From: Tetrahymena elliotti 4EA
Lineage: Eukaryota; Ciliophora; Oligohymenophorea; Hymenostomatida; Tetrahymenidae
DNA length: 64,000 bases
Direction of reading: 5' to 3'
NCBI GenBank assembly: GCA_000231825.2
Contig: JH720307.1
Coordinates: 494,389 to 558,388, forward strand
Shown: positions 12,385 to 23,587 of the stretch, piece by piece
How the letters are laid out: the number at the start of each line of letters is the position of its first letter
Position numbering within the stretch: the first letter of the stretch is position 1
Notes under the pieces: model-generated
What the model saw: only the letters and a program-made list of their open reading frames with translations
The model's database searches: none
Told to the model about the DNA's origin: nothing
Translations under genes and position numbers: made by a program

Positions 12385-14515
12385 ATGAGCAAAGAAGGAT
12401 AAGATAAATAGGAAATTAGCAAAGCTACCTCAACTGAATAATAAAAGGTACTATATTTCATTTTTCTTTAAAACCTAAAAAATTCATTTAAAATTTATAT
12501 TTTAATGAACAATTTTTTTTTGTTGGCACAATTTCTATTTCTTTTTATTATTTATGTAGAAAGAAGTTGGACAAGAATCAAACAAGGAGAGCAATTAAAG
12601 TGTTCCTATAGCTAATAAAATTGAAACTGAATTAGTACAACAGTAACCTACTGAAACAAACAAGAAAGCAGTAAATGAAGCTGATTTATAATAAATTGAA
12701 AAAATACCTAGTTCTGAAAAATCTGAGAAAGTCGAATAGAACATCCAAAAACAGAGCTCTCTCTTAAATGAAGAAAAGGGAGGAGATAGCTCTCATAAAG
12801 TTAACACATCTTAGAAAATAGAATAAAATCTAAATTCTGCTATTTCAGCTATGGGAGGATTTATGTCCGGAATTATAAACAAGGTTTAATAAGGAGCCTC
12901 TTCCAGTTTAAGCAACATGAATAGCTAAAATTAATCTATTTTAAATCGTCGACATAGAACTGAAGATTTTATTTAAGAAAGAGAAGTCTTAATGCAATCT
13001 GCTTAGAATAGAAAAAGTTCTGTCTACACTTAACTAAAAGAATGGGATTAAGCAAGAATAAATTCTCTAAACATCCACAGAAATATTATAGAGAGTATCT
13101 TAGGAAGAGTAGATTAAAGAATGAAAGCAAGTTAAGAGAACATAACAGGAATTACTCTATTCATCAAAGTCATTGTTGATTAGATTAAAAACTCAGCCTC
13201 TGTAAATGTTCCAAATATATCTAATGGTCATATCTATAAAGCTGTCTATGACAAGATCTACGAAACTATCAATAAATTTGAAAATTCAACCTTAGAAATG
13301 AAGAAAAAGGCTCTCACTTTTCACGAAAAAGTTGAAGTAGAAATTCACTAAGGATTAATAGCTGCAGAGGCTGAACATTACTCTTCAACTGTAGCTACTA
13401 TTCGTACAAATTTACTTAATTTGAAACGCTCATTACATGATTAGTAATTAAAGGTTACACGTAAAAGTATTAAAGTAAAAGATGTCTATACTCATAATTC
13501 TGAAATATCTAAGAAGCCAAAAAAAGATTTCTAAAAGTCGTTGTATTCTTTCCTCTTAGCCTGTTAAGATTTTAGAGATCTCTAAGTAATTTTGGCAAAA
13601 GCCACAGTTGGTTTTTGGAAAAAAGCTATTGAATTAGAAAAGCACCGTTCAAAAGCAATTCAAAAGATCATAAGCGAATTCATTCATCTGCATGAAACTT
13701 TCGTAGTTGAGTAAGGTCTGCCTACTTAATTCACTAAGGATCTTGTTTAAAATTTATAACAGTAAGTTGTTACTGATGAATTTATTATCAACCACATGGA
13801 TTTTAACTCTATTATCTCCCCTGAAGATTAAATTTACATCTCAACTTAATTGAAAAAGCCTAAAAAAATAACAGTTCCTTCTCAGCTTTCTTCTGATGGA
13901 AAATAAGAAGTTCTAGAATAAGGAATTTATGATATTTCCATCCAAGAAGTCTATCATTTCTTGACTAAAATCTAATACCCACAATTTGATGACACAGGTC
14001 TTGCTCATAAAAAGATGTAGGTCTAGAGAGAATTCCCTAAGGAACACTTTAAACACACAACTATTTTGATCACACCTGATGCTTTCTTGTTATGCTATGA
14101 TGAGCAGACTCAGAATTCTCAAAACTAGCAATCACAATAATAACAACAACAATAGCAATAGAATTCACAAGAAGAAGAACATAAGGAATAACCAAAATAA
14201 GAACAATCATAATAATAATAGAAAGAATAACAAGGCTAAGAAGAAAGCAAGATTTTGAGGAAATCAAGTGCTCAATTAGTGGAAGATGAATAATATTAAA
14301 GATTATTTTATTAGCGTTAACCAGATTATTAAATGTAAATCTAGCAAATTACATTAAAAAGAAACGGACTCACCCTAGACATAAAGTCTTCTTCAAAATC
14401 AAGCTTCATGCAATTACTGTACCCATCAAGTGAAATAAAGTTCATTTTTAAAACTTCAGATTAAATGGAAGAATTTATTTAAACTATATAAGCTTTAGAA
14501 GAAATTTCTGATTGA
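12385..14515 (+). CDS. coiled-coil (BAR/F-BAR-like) protein with Q-split PH-like C-terminus
   Basis: Exons 12385-12447 and 12560-14515 join in phase: 672 residues, TGA at 14513-14515. The first ~150 residues are Ser/Lys/Glu/Gln-rich and contain a Gly-rich ISAMGGFMSGIINKVQQG segment. Then a long helical region starts with LKEWDQARINSLNIH and runs to LLNLKRSLHDQQLKV; the pattern (W-x2-A-R, long coiled coil, second helical block with FWKKAIELEKHRSKA) is reminiscent of F-BAR membrane-bending domains. The C-terminal ~150 residues look like a PH-type domain: strands TTILITPDAFLLCYDE, then a Gln/Glu-rich low-complexity insert (about 14106-14250), then YQMQIQQITLKRNGLTLDI and a closing helix MEEFIQTIQALEEIS. 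This would suit a membrane-binding adaptor in endocytosis or cortex structure. The BAR and PH calls rest on pattern only. Confidence 0.6.
14106..14250 (+). repeat. Gln-rich (CAA/TAA/TAG) low-complexity insert
   Basis: Mixed CAA, TAA, TAG and GAA codons give a Gln/Glu-rich stretch inside the preceding gene. Direct interchange of CAA with TAA and TAG in one homopolymer tract is internal evidence for the reassigned code. Confidence 0.8.
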
Positions 14516-14760
14516 ATATTTTAATATTTTAAAAATAAATTAAGTAAATCTTTAATTATTTGTTTTGTATTCCTTTGTGAAGTAGAAATACTTTTTTGTT
14601 CATCCAGTTTAATAAGATTTTTACTTAATTTATATTGAAATGTTGAAATATTGTTTTTTTATTAATTAACTTTTATCATATTGTTAAATGAGTAGAAATA
14701 ATTAATTAATAAAAAACGGAAGAAAGGTAATAAAGAAAGACTAGATTAAATACTAAAAGA

Positions 14761-15979
14761 ATGGAAAGTAAAAATTCCAATTTGAAATGTTAATTACATT
14801 CAGAAAAAATTATTGAGTATATGAATATAAACCTATCTAGATACGATAAAGTTCCTTTTTTTTGTTGCTAAGAATGCTATGACTAGCTTGATAAAAAGTA
14901 AGCTTAAAATTACATTTCAATCTAAGAAATAATTAATGACAGGGATTAGAACTTTATTACTTAATGGCTTTTACATTAAGGATCTAAACTTATAGAGGAA
15001 ATAATTGAAGTTTAGCAAATATATTAAGAAAATAATAGAAATAATAATAATCTGATCCAGCAAGTAAAGAACCACTTTTCCTAGCTGAAAAAATAGATAG
15101 CAGAAGAATTAGATTAATGTGAGAAAAAAATTATATAATATGCAGAGAAAATAATGGAATAGAGTAATATCGAATAGACATCAATTGAGTAGTATGAATA
15201 AATAACTTAAATATCTTAGCTAAGATCTCATTTATTAGATGACACTGCTAGTGTTGAATAAAAGTAGAAACTATGTGGAGAATTAGTTGAGCAATCTAAA
15301 AAAAAATGTTAAAGTATTTTTGATTCTCTTTACTCAATATATTTTAACTTTTCTGAACACATTCTAAATCCAAAACTAACTTAAATAAAAGAATAATAAT
15401 TAATTAGTTAAATCTAGAACATAAACTTATTTGAGAAGAATGAATTTTTAAAAACATAACCTGGATTCTGAAAGATATAAGCATGAAAAATTACAAATAG
15501 CTTCTAATAGTATTGCTAAATGCAATGAATTCATCTAAGGTAGTGGAATAGCTCTTTTGAAACCTGCCTTAGCTTAAAATAAAATAACTAGATTTGCTTT
15601 CAAATTTATCTCAGTTAATTCACATGTTATTATTGGATTAGCTTTCAAAGACAGTATTTATTCTGCTTATTCCTTTAATGCTTATCAAATGGGTCATGGA
15701 ACATATATGGTATCTAATGGGTTTATCTATTCAAGTGTTGATTATAAACAAAATAATGAACATCAAGGATTTTAAATTGAAAAAGATGAAATTATAATTG
15801 TTGAATTTGATCCTAAAAATAAGAGATTAAAATTTACAAGATAAAAAAATTCTAATCTTTTACATTATTTAGATGTATCACCAAGCCCAAGTGATACATT
15901 ACATCCTTGAGTCATTTTATATGGTCCAAATGATCAAATAAAGTATATTTAATTATAACTTAACTATCTTGATGTATGA
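14761..15979 (+). pseudogene. B-box-like / coiled-coil / SPRY protein gene, frameshifted and with in-frame TGA
   Basis: From ATG 14761 the product shows a Cys/His pattern (CQLHSEKIIEYMN ... FFCCQECYDQL) like a ciliate B-box zinc finger, then coiled coil (about residues 90-190), then a SPRY/B30.2-like domain (RFAFKFISVNSHVIIGLAFK, NAYQMGHGTYMVSNGFIY, EIIIVEFDPKNKRLKFTR). Two lesions interrupt it. The upstream frame ends at a TGA after KTQPGF (about 15460) while the SPRY part continues in the +1 frame (KHNLDSERYKHEK); no GT...AG intron fits between. Second, TGA at 15908-15910 lies between LHP and VILYGPNDQIKYIQ; SPRY proteins carry a sense residue here, and the frame then runs to TGA 15977-15979. 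Decay of one member of a large ciliate family is the simplest reading; assembly indels in the T/A homopolymers are the alternative. The intact protein would be TRIM-like. Confidence 0.6.
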
Positions 15980-16930
15980 TTTTTTATTTATAAGCCTTAA
16001 ATACTTCATTTTGTAAAAATTGTTTTTATAATCAAAATTATTGAATTATTTCAAAAACTATTAATAATCATAATTAAAATTATTGAATTATTTCAAAAAC
16101 TATTAATAATCATAATTAAAATTATTTAAACAAAAGAAATCTTGAAATTTATTTTATCATAAATAATAAATCTCTCTAAAACAAATAATTAATTGATAGC
16201 AATAATAAAAAATCAGATGAAATACTTAGAAGAACAGTCAAAAGAAGGTAGTTATTCTCTAATAAATAGTTATCAATTTATTTTAAATTAAATTTTTTAT
16301 TTTATTTATATCAAATAATCATATTTTAAATATTTTTTATATAATAGTATTTATTTTTCTTACTGAAATATTTTTCAAATTTTTTAAATATTCTAAAAAA
16401 TAAAGATTATTACATTTATTTAGTTTTTCAAAAATTGTAATAGATAAGCTTCAGCCAATTTTCTTTCTTTCTTCTCAAATTAAGAATTATTTGTTTACAG
16501 ATGTATTAATTTTTTAAACAAGAAAATTTAGCTATTGAGGAAATTTGATTTTTTTAGCATAAAATGGAGTTTTGATTGATTAAATTTAAATTACTTAATC
16601 AATAAATATATTCTTCACTAAAGGATGCATGATGTCAAATAAAAATATAATATCATTTAGTGAAGTTATTCGCAATCGAAAATTAACTTGTTAAACTATT
16701 ACTAAAGTAAAATTATAGATAGTTACCACTAAATTAACAAGCATGTAACATATTAGCATCATTGCGTCATTTACAAATTAATTAAATTAATATTTTTTAT
16801 TATACCTCTTAATTTATGTAAAATGAATTGATAAATACAAAATTAAGAATAAAAAAAACCTAAAAAAATTTGTAAAATTTCATTTTTTAGAGAAAACATA
16901 AACTTATTTGCTTAAAAATAAAATTTAAAA
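15980..16930. other. intergenic with a 42-bp tandem duplication
   Basis: AT-rich spacer. Apart from the tandem repeat at 16034-16117, nothing was seen. Confidence 0.5.
16034..16117. repeat. perfect 42-bp tandem duplication
   Basis: Two identical copies, 16034-16075 and 16076-16117, each starting aaaattattgaattatttc, followed by the first 9 bases of a third. No coding role seen. Confidence 0.95.
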
Positions 16931-17512
16931 ATGAAAGAAGAAAGCCCATTTTTAAAGTGTGTGATATCCTTACTCACATTTTTTAGTGCCGTTCATGGCA
17001 TTTTAGAAATGCAATACTTTATATGGAATATTTAAGATGGAAGCTCATTAAAAACACTTTAGAGAATGTATGCTTCACAAGATGTTCCTTATGAAAACAG
17101 GTGCTTTTTTTGGTTATTGTAGAACTTTATGATGCTCTCTAACTTTGGATTGCTTATAATATTTATTGGATTTATATATATGAAAAATTTAAAATGGTTA
17201 TATGCTGGAATAGGTCTAAGTTTTTTCAAATTAATATTGTCTATTGTTTGGTAAGCTCTTATCTCTTCTTCTTTTATTGAAAAATCATTGTAGAATTAAA
17301 TAGCTTGTGATAATCTACTAATATAAAATGAAGGTTACTAAACAAATTCTTGCATCATCAATGATCTTTTTCTATTAGAAAGAAAATTAGCTGTTACCAT
17401 ATCAGTTATTTAGTTTGCTATTTGCGTTATTACTCCATCTTATATCAAATTAATAAAATATTAACTATAAGAAAATGAACCTTTAATTTTTAGTGAATCT
17501 CTTATGCAATGA
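16931..17512 (+). CDS. small membrane protein with about four helices, unknown family
   Basis: Single exon, ATG 16931 to TGA 17510-17512, 193 residues. Hydrophobic segments: CVISLLTFFSAVHGILEM (about 10-27), LSNFGLLIIFIGFIYM (about 73-88), LYAGIGLSFFKLILSIVW (about 94-111) and LAVTISVIQFAICVITPSY (about 153-171). The loop between helices 1 and 2 has a Cys (ENRCFFW) and that between 3 and 4 has two (IACDN, TNSCI), typical of tetraspan-like topology. Intronless and not recognised as a known family. The codons read naturally with TAA/TAG as Gln, and the 5' context is A-rich as for other starts here. Confidence 0.7.
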
Positions 17513-18174
17513 GAGCATAAATGATAAAAATATTTGAGTACAATTTTAATAGAAATATTAAATAATTGTGCTAATAATAATTTTCCAAATACTTAAAATA
17601 TAAAAAATACTTCATATATAAAATTAAAAAAATTAATCAATTTTAAAAAAATAATATTATCTTATTTTATTTATTTATGTTTTTATTATCTAAAAAAAAC
17701 TATCACATGTATTCATGTTTGTAATAAATGATACTCTATTAATTTACTAACTACCCATTTATTTCTTCAAAATTGACAAAATTCTAATGTGAAAAATTAA
17801 TAAAGTATTTAAATAAATTTTTCGTTTTGGACAAACAAAATTTTATTACAAATAAATATGTTTTCTTTATAACTTTAAAAAGAGATAGAGAAAAATGCAA
17901 AATAAATGAAATTTGCATTGATTTTTGCAAATTTAAAGATTGGCTGGAATGCGAATAAATATAGAATATATAATTTAAATCAATTCAAAATAAACAAACA
18001 AATAAAATAAGATCTTTTGATTAATAAATAGATAGATGGATTGCTAGTATTTACAAACTGAATATATTTTACTTTATTTAAATTTATAATAATATAAAAA
18101 TTAGATCTTTTTAGAAAAACAAATTCAAAAAAAAACTAGCATAAAAAGATTTTTAGTTTTACTTATCAAATATT
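17513..18174. other. intergenic, AT-rich
   Basis: Spacer between the small membrane protein and the coiled-coil gene; nothing recognised. Confidence 0.5.
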
Positions 18175-19695
18175 ATGAAAAATTAAAAGCAGCCCCCAGT
18201 TAGGAAGAGCGGGATTAATACTCCTAGCCATTCGTCTGTGTATGCTTCAAAAAAAAATACTCAGATCATTAATTAGGGTTTATCAAAAGAGGAGATCGTT
18301 TCACCATAGAAATAAAGTTAATTCTATTAAGCTTAATAGGCAGAAAAAAATTAGCAAAGCGAGTAGCTTCAGAGAACTAATACACAATCTAATAGCAGAA
18401 TAGAATATATTTAGAATACTAATGGTAGCCTTAATAATTTACCAGGATAAAATGATAGAACCCCAGAACATTTAAATAGTAATTCTAATCTCGAGGATTA
18501 CAATTAACAATTGAACTAATAATATTATAATTAGCAGTAAAATACTGGATTTGAATAGTAAACTAAAAAAATTCTCAAAAATATAAGATCAGAAGCTAAG
18601 ATGTTTGAAGTTGCTCAAGGAAATGTTTAAAATATTGATTTTAACTACACAATAGTTGATAATCTTATTGCTAAGAGAGGTTTTACTCAAGAAAAAATGG
18701 TACCTATGGAGTTATTCTAAGAAACAATGCAATATTTTGAGCGTAAACTAACAGGAATAGAGCAGAGAATAGAGGATAATGAGTAATTAATTCATTTAAG
18801 TGATAGATTATTGGAATTAAGAGCATTTAATCACAATTCTAGTATCACTTCTTCTTCAGGAGTTAAGGACAGATATAATTAGTAAATTTCTTATCAATAT
18901 GGATCTTCTATGAGTCCAACAGCATTTTCTGGTCTCACTTCTAATTAGGGAGGTGCAAATCATTTAAATAGAGCAGGAACAGGTGACTATATGACTTCAA
19001 CTTTTGGTAGTGCTTAAACACAAAAAAATACAGGTTATTTAGGAGTTGGAAATAGTGCACCTCCAAAATAATCTGAAAGCAGATATGAAGCAAATGACCA
19101 AAATAATTAAATGGGATAAATTATGAATAACACTGTTATTATGATGGATTTAAATACTAAAGTTAGTTTGATTGAAAAAAAGCTATCTTAATTTGAAGAT
19201 TTTAATAAATCAATATTAACAGATATTGAAAAAAAATTCACTGATTATAGTAAAAAGTTTAATACACAAATTGACAAATTCTTTAAAACAGCTGCCTAAA
19301 AGTTTGAATAATATGGAGAAAAAGAGCAAAAAATAAACACCTACTAGGAAACTATTGAACAAAAATTAGATTTAATGAATTAAACATATGCCTTGAAGCA
19401 AGAAGAATTAGTAATTAACAAGGAAGAATTGAATGATAATATAAAAACTCTTAGTGCATTAATCAGCAAATTAGAAAATAGAATTAATGAACATTCTATT
19501 GACATTGAAGAGAATAAAACCTTAATTAAAGGAATTGAAGAGGATTTATTTATCATGCTTTAAAACTATAAAGATTTGTCAGAGGGAGTATAAAAATACA
19601 GAAACTTTTCTGATGAAATCTCCTACTTAAAGTAAAATATGACCAACATTCTTAAAAATACTAACATTAGCCCAATTCTTTTTTACAAAAATTGA
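18175..19695 (+). CDS. coiled-coil protein with Gln/Asn-rich N-terminus
   Basis: Single intronless frame from ATG 18175 to TGA 19693-19695: 506 residues. Residues 1-140 are Ser/Gln/Asn-rich and probably disordered. A short helical block follows (KILKNIRSEAKMFEVAQGN, then MVPMELFQETMQYFERKL). A Ser/Gly/Asn linker (about 235-315) is followed by a long C-terminal coiled coil of about 190 residues (MMDLNTKVSLIEKKLSQFE through SEGVQKYRNFSDEISYLKQ). No enzymatic motif is visible. Such proteins in ciliates are often structural parts of basal body or cortex, but that is only a guess. The start is the first ATG of the frame. Confidence 0.75.
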
Positions 19696-20398
19696 GTATC
19701 AATAAACAAAGTACAAGTAAAAAAATATATAAATTAACTAACTAATAAAAATTAATTTTTATTTCACTCAATAAAAAAATATAAAATTAATAAATACTAA
19801 ACCTTACTAAATTTTCTGTCTTAATTTTGATTATATTTATGAATTATCATGTATATACTTAGCTCTCTTTCTTTACAAAAAGTATCCAACTCTTTTTAAT
19901 TAAAATTTAATAAAATATTTTTACTTTCAAATAAAAAATGTATTTATTATTTTATTGATTGATTATGAATGATAATAAGGATATGAGATACAATTTTTGA
20001 ACATTAAAAAATAAAAAATTTTACTATTATTAAGAAGAAAAAAATAAAGATTAATTTTGGTTTTTATATAATTTTTTTGTATTGTAATTTTTAACAATTT
20101 TTCTTAAAAGAAGCATAATTTTATGTTAATCTGATTTCATGATTGTTATGAGATTATAGAATAATATTTGGATTTTATATAGCAAAGCAGTAAAGTTAAA
20201 TATCCTTTTTGATAATTAGTAATCCATTTATGAAATATTAAAAATATCCAAATAGCTTTTTTATAATTTTTATTAGTATTATTTAGGTGTGAAACACAAG
20301 ATATTATTAACATTACCTGTGTAGGTATCACAATGTTACTACCATTACTTATGTTTTTACTTTATCTTTGTAGTAACTTTTTAATTTTAGAAAGATAG
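19696..20398. other. intergenic between convergent genes
   Basis: Spacer between the 3' ends of the coiled-coil gene (plus) and kinase A (minus). AT-rich, no gene seen; the minus-strand standard-code ORF 20331-20146 has no coding character. Confidence 0.5.
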
Positions 20399-21956
20399 TC
20401 ATAATTTCTTGTTAGCATCAAAATAGAAATCTATTTAATATTAGAAAATTAAAAATTAAATAAAATAGTTCAAAAGAAAATTTTCATTTAAATAAATACC
20501 TTGAGTAACTTCCTATATGTCTTCTTCATCAGAAGAGGAAGAAGAGCAGTCAGTTGAATCATAATTCAAGTTATCGGTATCTTGGTATGTATATTAACAG
20601 TTAAAGTTTGTAACATCGTTCATTTTCTTAATACCTGTGTTAATAGGGGTAGGTAAAGTTTAATTAATGACTCCTTTCCAGTCAAATTTATTAAACCAGG
20701 CATGGTTTTTTATTTCTTCAAAATTCTTAACCCCAATTCTCTCATTAGGATTTTTAGCCAGAAGTTTGTTAACTAAATCTTTGAAGCTATTAGTGACTTT
20801 TACATCACCAATATCAAAATAGACTTTACCATTCTATATTCTTTCATATAATTTTGCCTATGTAGTTTCTAGGAAAGGAGTAACTCCAAATACCATTTCA
20901 AAAATAAGACATCCAAGTGCCCATATGTCTACACCCTTTCCATGACCTTCACGGGTAATCATTTCAGGAGCAAAATATTAAGGAGTTCCACAAAGTACTT
21001 AAGATTCCTCAAGGGTTATATTTTGTACTGCAGATCCGAAATCTCCTAGTTTAAAATAACCATTCTTATCTATTAGAATATTCTCAGGTTTTAAGCTATT
21101 TTTATTAAAATAAAATAATTTTTGTCATAAATAATAATTAAGGAATATTTAGAGTTTAAATATAACACAATATTTTTAAAATAAATTGATTTAAAATTAA
21201 AGTAATTTTTTAGCTTATTTTGATAAATGCTGTTGATTTTAGTTTAACAATAATACTTCATTGAAGAATAAATAGTTAAAGAAAGAAAGGAAAATAAAAA
21301 GAATAGATTTGATCTTTTGAGTTAATTATTTTAAGTAGAAGAAAATATTACATTTTAATATAGAAATTTTTTCTTATTATGGGATAATATATCATAATTA
21401 ATTTTTTTGTAGCTCAAAATTGCATCTGTAAAAACTCAGAATAAAAAAATCAAAATAAAAAAATAAATTCTAATTACTCTCTGTAAATTATGTTTTGAGA
21501 ATGAAGGAATTCTAGAGTAAGAATGACTTAGGCAGCATAGAATTTGGCATCCTTTTCAGTGAATTTTCCCTTTCTTTGCATGTAGTAAGCTAAGTCACCA
21601 CCAGGGCAATACTCTAAAAGATAGAAATAATTATATCTATTTTAGAAGGAGTATTAGAGTTAAGTAATCAATTTGGAAGATTAGCAATGAGCTAGAATAT
21701 TTCTTTCAGTCATTATCTTATGTTCAAGGTTTCTCTTTTTTATCATAGATTTCTTGATTATTTTCATCGCAAAGAAATTACCACTGTCTTTCTTCTTAAC
21801 CAAGAGAACTGTTCCATATCTTCCTTGTCCAATCACATTAACCAACTCAAAAGAGCTAAGTGAGACTGGTAGAGAGACTTTAGATTATTTCTTTTACTTC
21901 TTAGTTAAGTTTTCAGTTTGTTCTTATTAGATATTGTCTTAGTTGTAATTATCCAT
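20399..21956 (-). CDS. AGC-type Ser/Thr protein kinase (kinase A of tandem pair)
   Basis: Minus strand, ATG at 21956. Exons 21956-21478, 21095-20500 and 20430-20399 join in phase to 368 residues. Kinase motifs: Gly loop GQGRYG (43-48), lysine K65 in FFAMKIIKK, helix-C Glu84, catalytic YRDLKPEN (Asp160, whose codon is split GA/C by the 382-nt intron), DFG (178-180), CGTPQYFAPEM activation loop with its Thr, and DIWALGCLIFEM. All catalytic residues are present. The C-terminal tail after HAWFNKFDW has an acidic Ser patch and ends QDFYFDANKKL, resembling the AGC hydrophobic motif. Closest general type is PKA/PKG/PDK1-like; the ligand-binding domain of a PKG is absent. Its downstream neighbour on the same strand is a clear paralog with the same intron positions. 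Confidence 0.9.
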
Positions 21957-23587
21957 TTTTTTTTTGAAGATAAATTTATTTGTGTTTTAGAATTGTTTTT
22001 ATTAAATTTTTGATTAAATTATTATATTAAAGACTTTAATGCCCTTTTAGATATTTTATTAGATTTTTTGTATTAGACAATTCAAAATTATCAAGAAGAA
22101 GTAAACTCAAAAATAAAGAAAGATAAAATTTACTTATAAGACAAAAATGAAAGATGATAAAAATAATAGATAATTTGTTGCAGAGTAATAATATACAAAT
22201 AGCAAAGAGGAGATTTTTTTAACCATTGACAGTTTGAGAGCCAAGCATATTATTTTTATTTTTTTTTTAAAATATGTAATGGTTTGGATAGATAGAGTTT
22301 CTTGAACAAGAATTTTAATAAAATTAAAGCATTTACTCTATTCTTTCAAAATTTGCAAGAAGAGCCTTTGCTTCTATTTTTAGCTAATATAGACTGATAT
22401 CATGATCTAAGCTTAAGTTTAATTATTTAATTTTCTGATGGTATAGATATTAAAAATTATACTTTTTTACAAATAAATATTATATATTTTATCTTGAATT
22501 TTTACAAGTCAAATATACTAAAATAATTCTAAATAAATCTCTTTTTTTGAATGATAAAATTTACCAAAACTGAAATCAATTGGAGTATTTTATTTACTGT
22601 ATAAATTGCCATTTATATTTTAAAAACTTTAAAAAAATATCTTAAATCCTATTATTAGTATTATTTCAATTTAAAATTTGGAGTTTTAACTGGAGTTATT
22701 AAAATTTAGAAGAAGAAAAATACTATAGAGGATGATTTGAATTTATATTAAAATTGAAAGTTATTATTAGTCTGCTTTTATGTTTTATAAAATTCAACAT
22801 TTATCTAATACTTTTATTTGCTAATAATATATTCTTTCAAAAATAGACCATAATTTTTCTAAGTTAAAATAATTAAAGAGAAAGATTAAAGAAGAACTTA
22901 AAAAAAAAAATTATAATATTTGTTTTTGTAAATATGTTGATTTGAATACAAAATAATATCCTTCAAATTATTATCATTTCACATTAATCCTTATTATTTT
23001 ATCAAAAAGCAGAATCAAAATTATTGTTTTTAAAGAGTTCTTTTTTATATTATTAATTTTTAAAAATATCATTTTAAAATAATTAAATTAATTTAGAATG
23101 AAATTTTAGAGAATGAAAATATGTAACATAAAAATAGTTAGATAGATACAGGTATTTATGAATAATTTTATATTTTATTTGTTTGAGATAAATGAATGAA
23201 AAAATTAATATTTATGTTTAAGATAAGATTTTTATATAGGTAGGCTAGTAATAAACAGAATAGATTAGTAAGTGTTCAATCCACCGTTTATAGCATTAAC
23301 CAAAGGAGTTATTATAGGGTGAATATAGGATGATAAAATTAATTTATATTTTTTTCATAATTATTATAGTTATTATTAACACATTTTATATTCTTATTAT
23401 ATACATTTTTTCTATAAATCATTTACTTTTTTTTTTTGATGGGAAGACGGTTTCTTTTTTTAATTTCTACTCTACAATTACCAATAATACTAAGGTTATA
23501 GAAATAGATGCGTGGTTTCTCTATTTATTAAATATTTTTATCTTTAGTTTGTATGCCAACAGAAACTACGCTTTCTCGGATGAGTAG
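21957..23587. other. spacer between the tandem kinases
   Basis: AT-rich. The only ORF is at 23330-23587 on plus (85 codons, MIKLIYIFFIIIIVIIN start, two hydrophobic stretches), running tail-to-tail into the last exon of kinase B. Its 3' half is less AT-rich than the rest, but in the ciliate code the frame reads on into the kinase gene. I do not support it as a gene. Confidence 0.4.

Noticed and set aside
14070..14267. Minus-strand hydrophobic ORF
   Set aside because: Antisense of the Gln-rich tract; hydrophobic residues come from reversed CAA/TAA codons.
23330..23587. Plus-strand 85-codon hydrophobic ORF
   Set aside because: Ends at TAG only under the standard code; with ciliate decoding it runs into the opposite-strand kinase exon. 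No family match.
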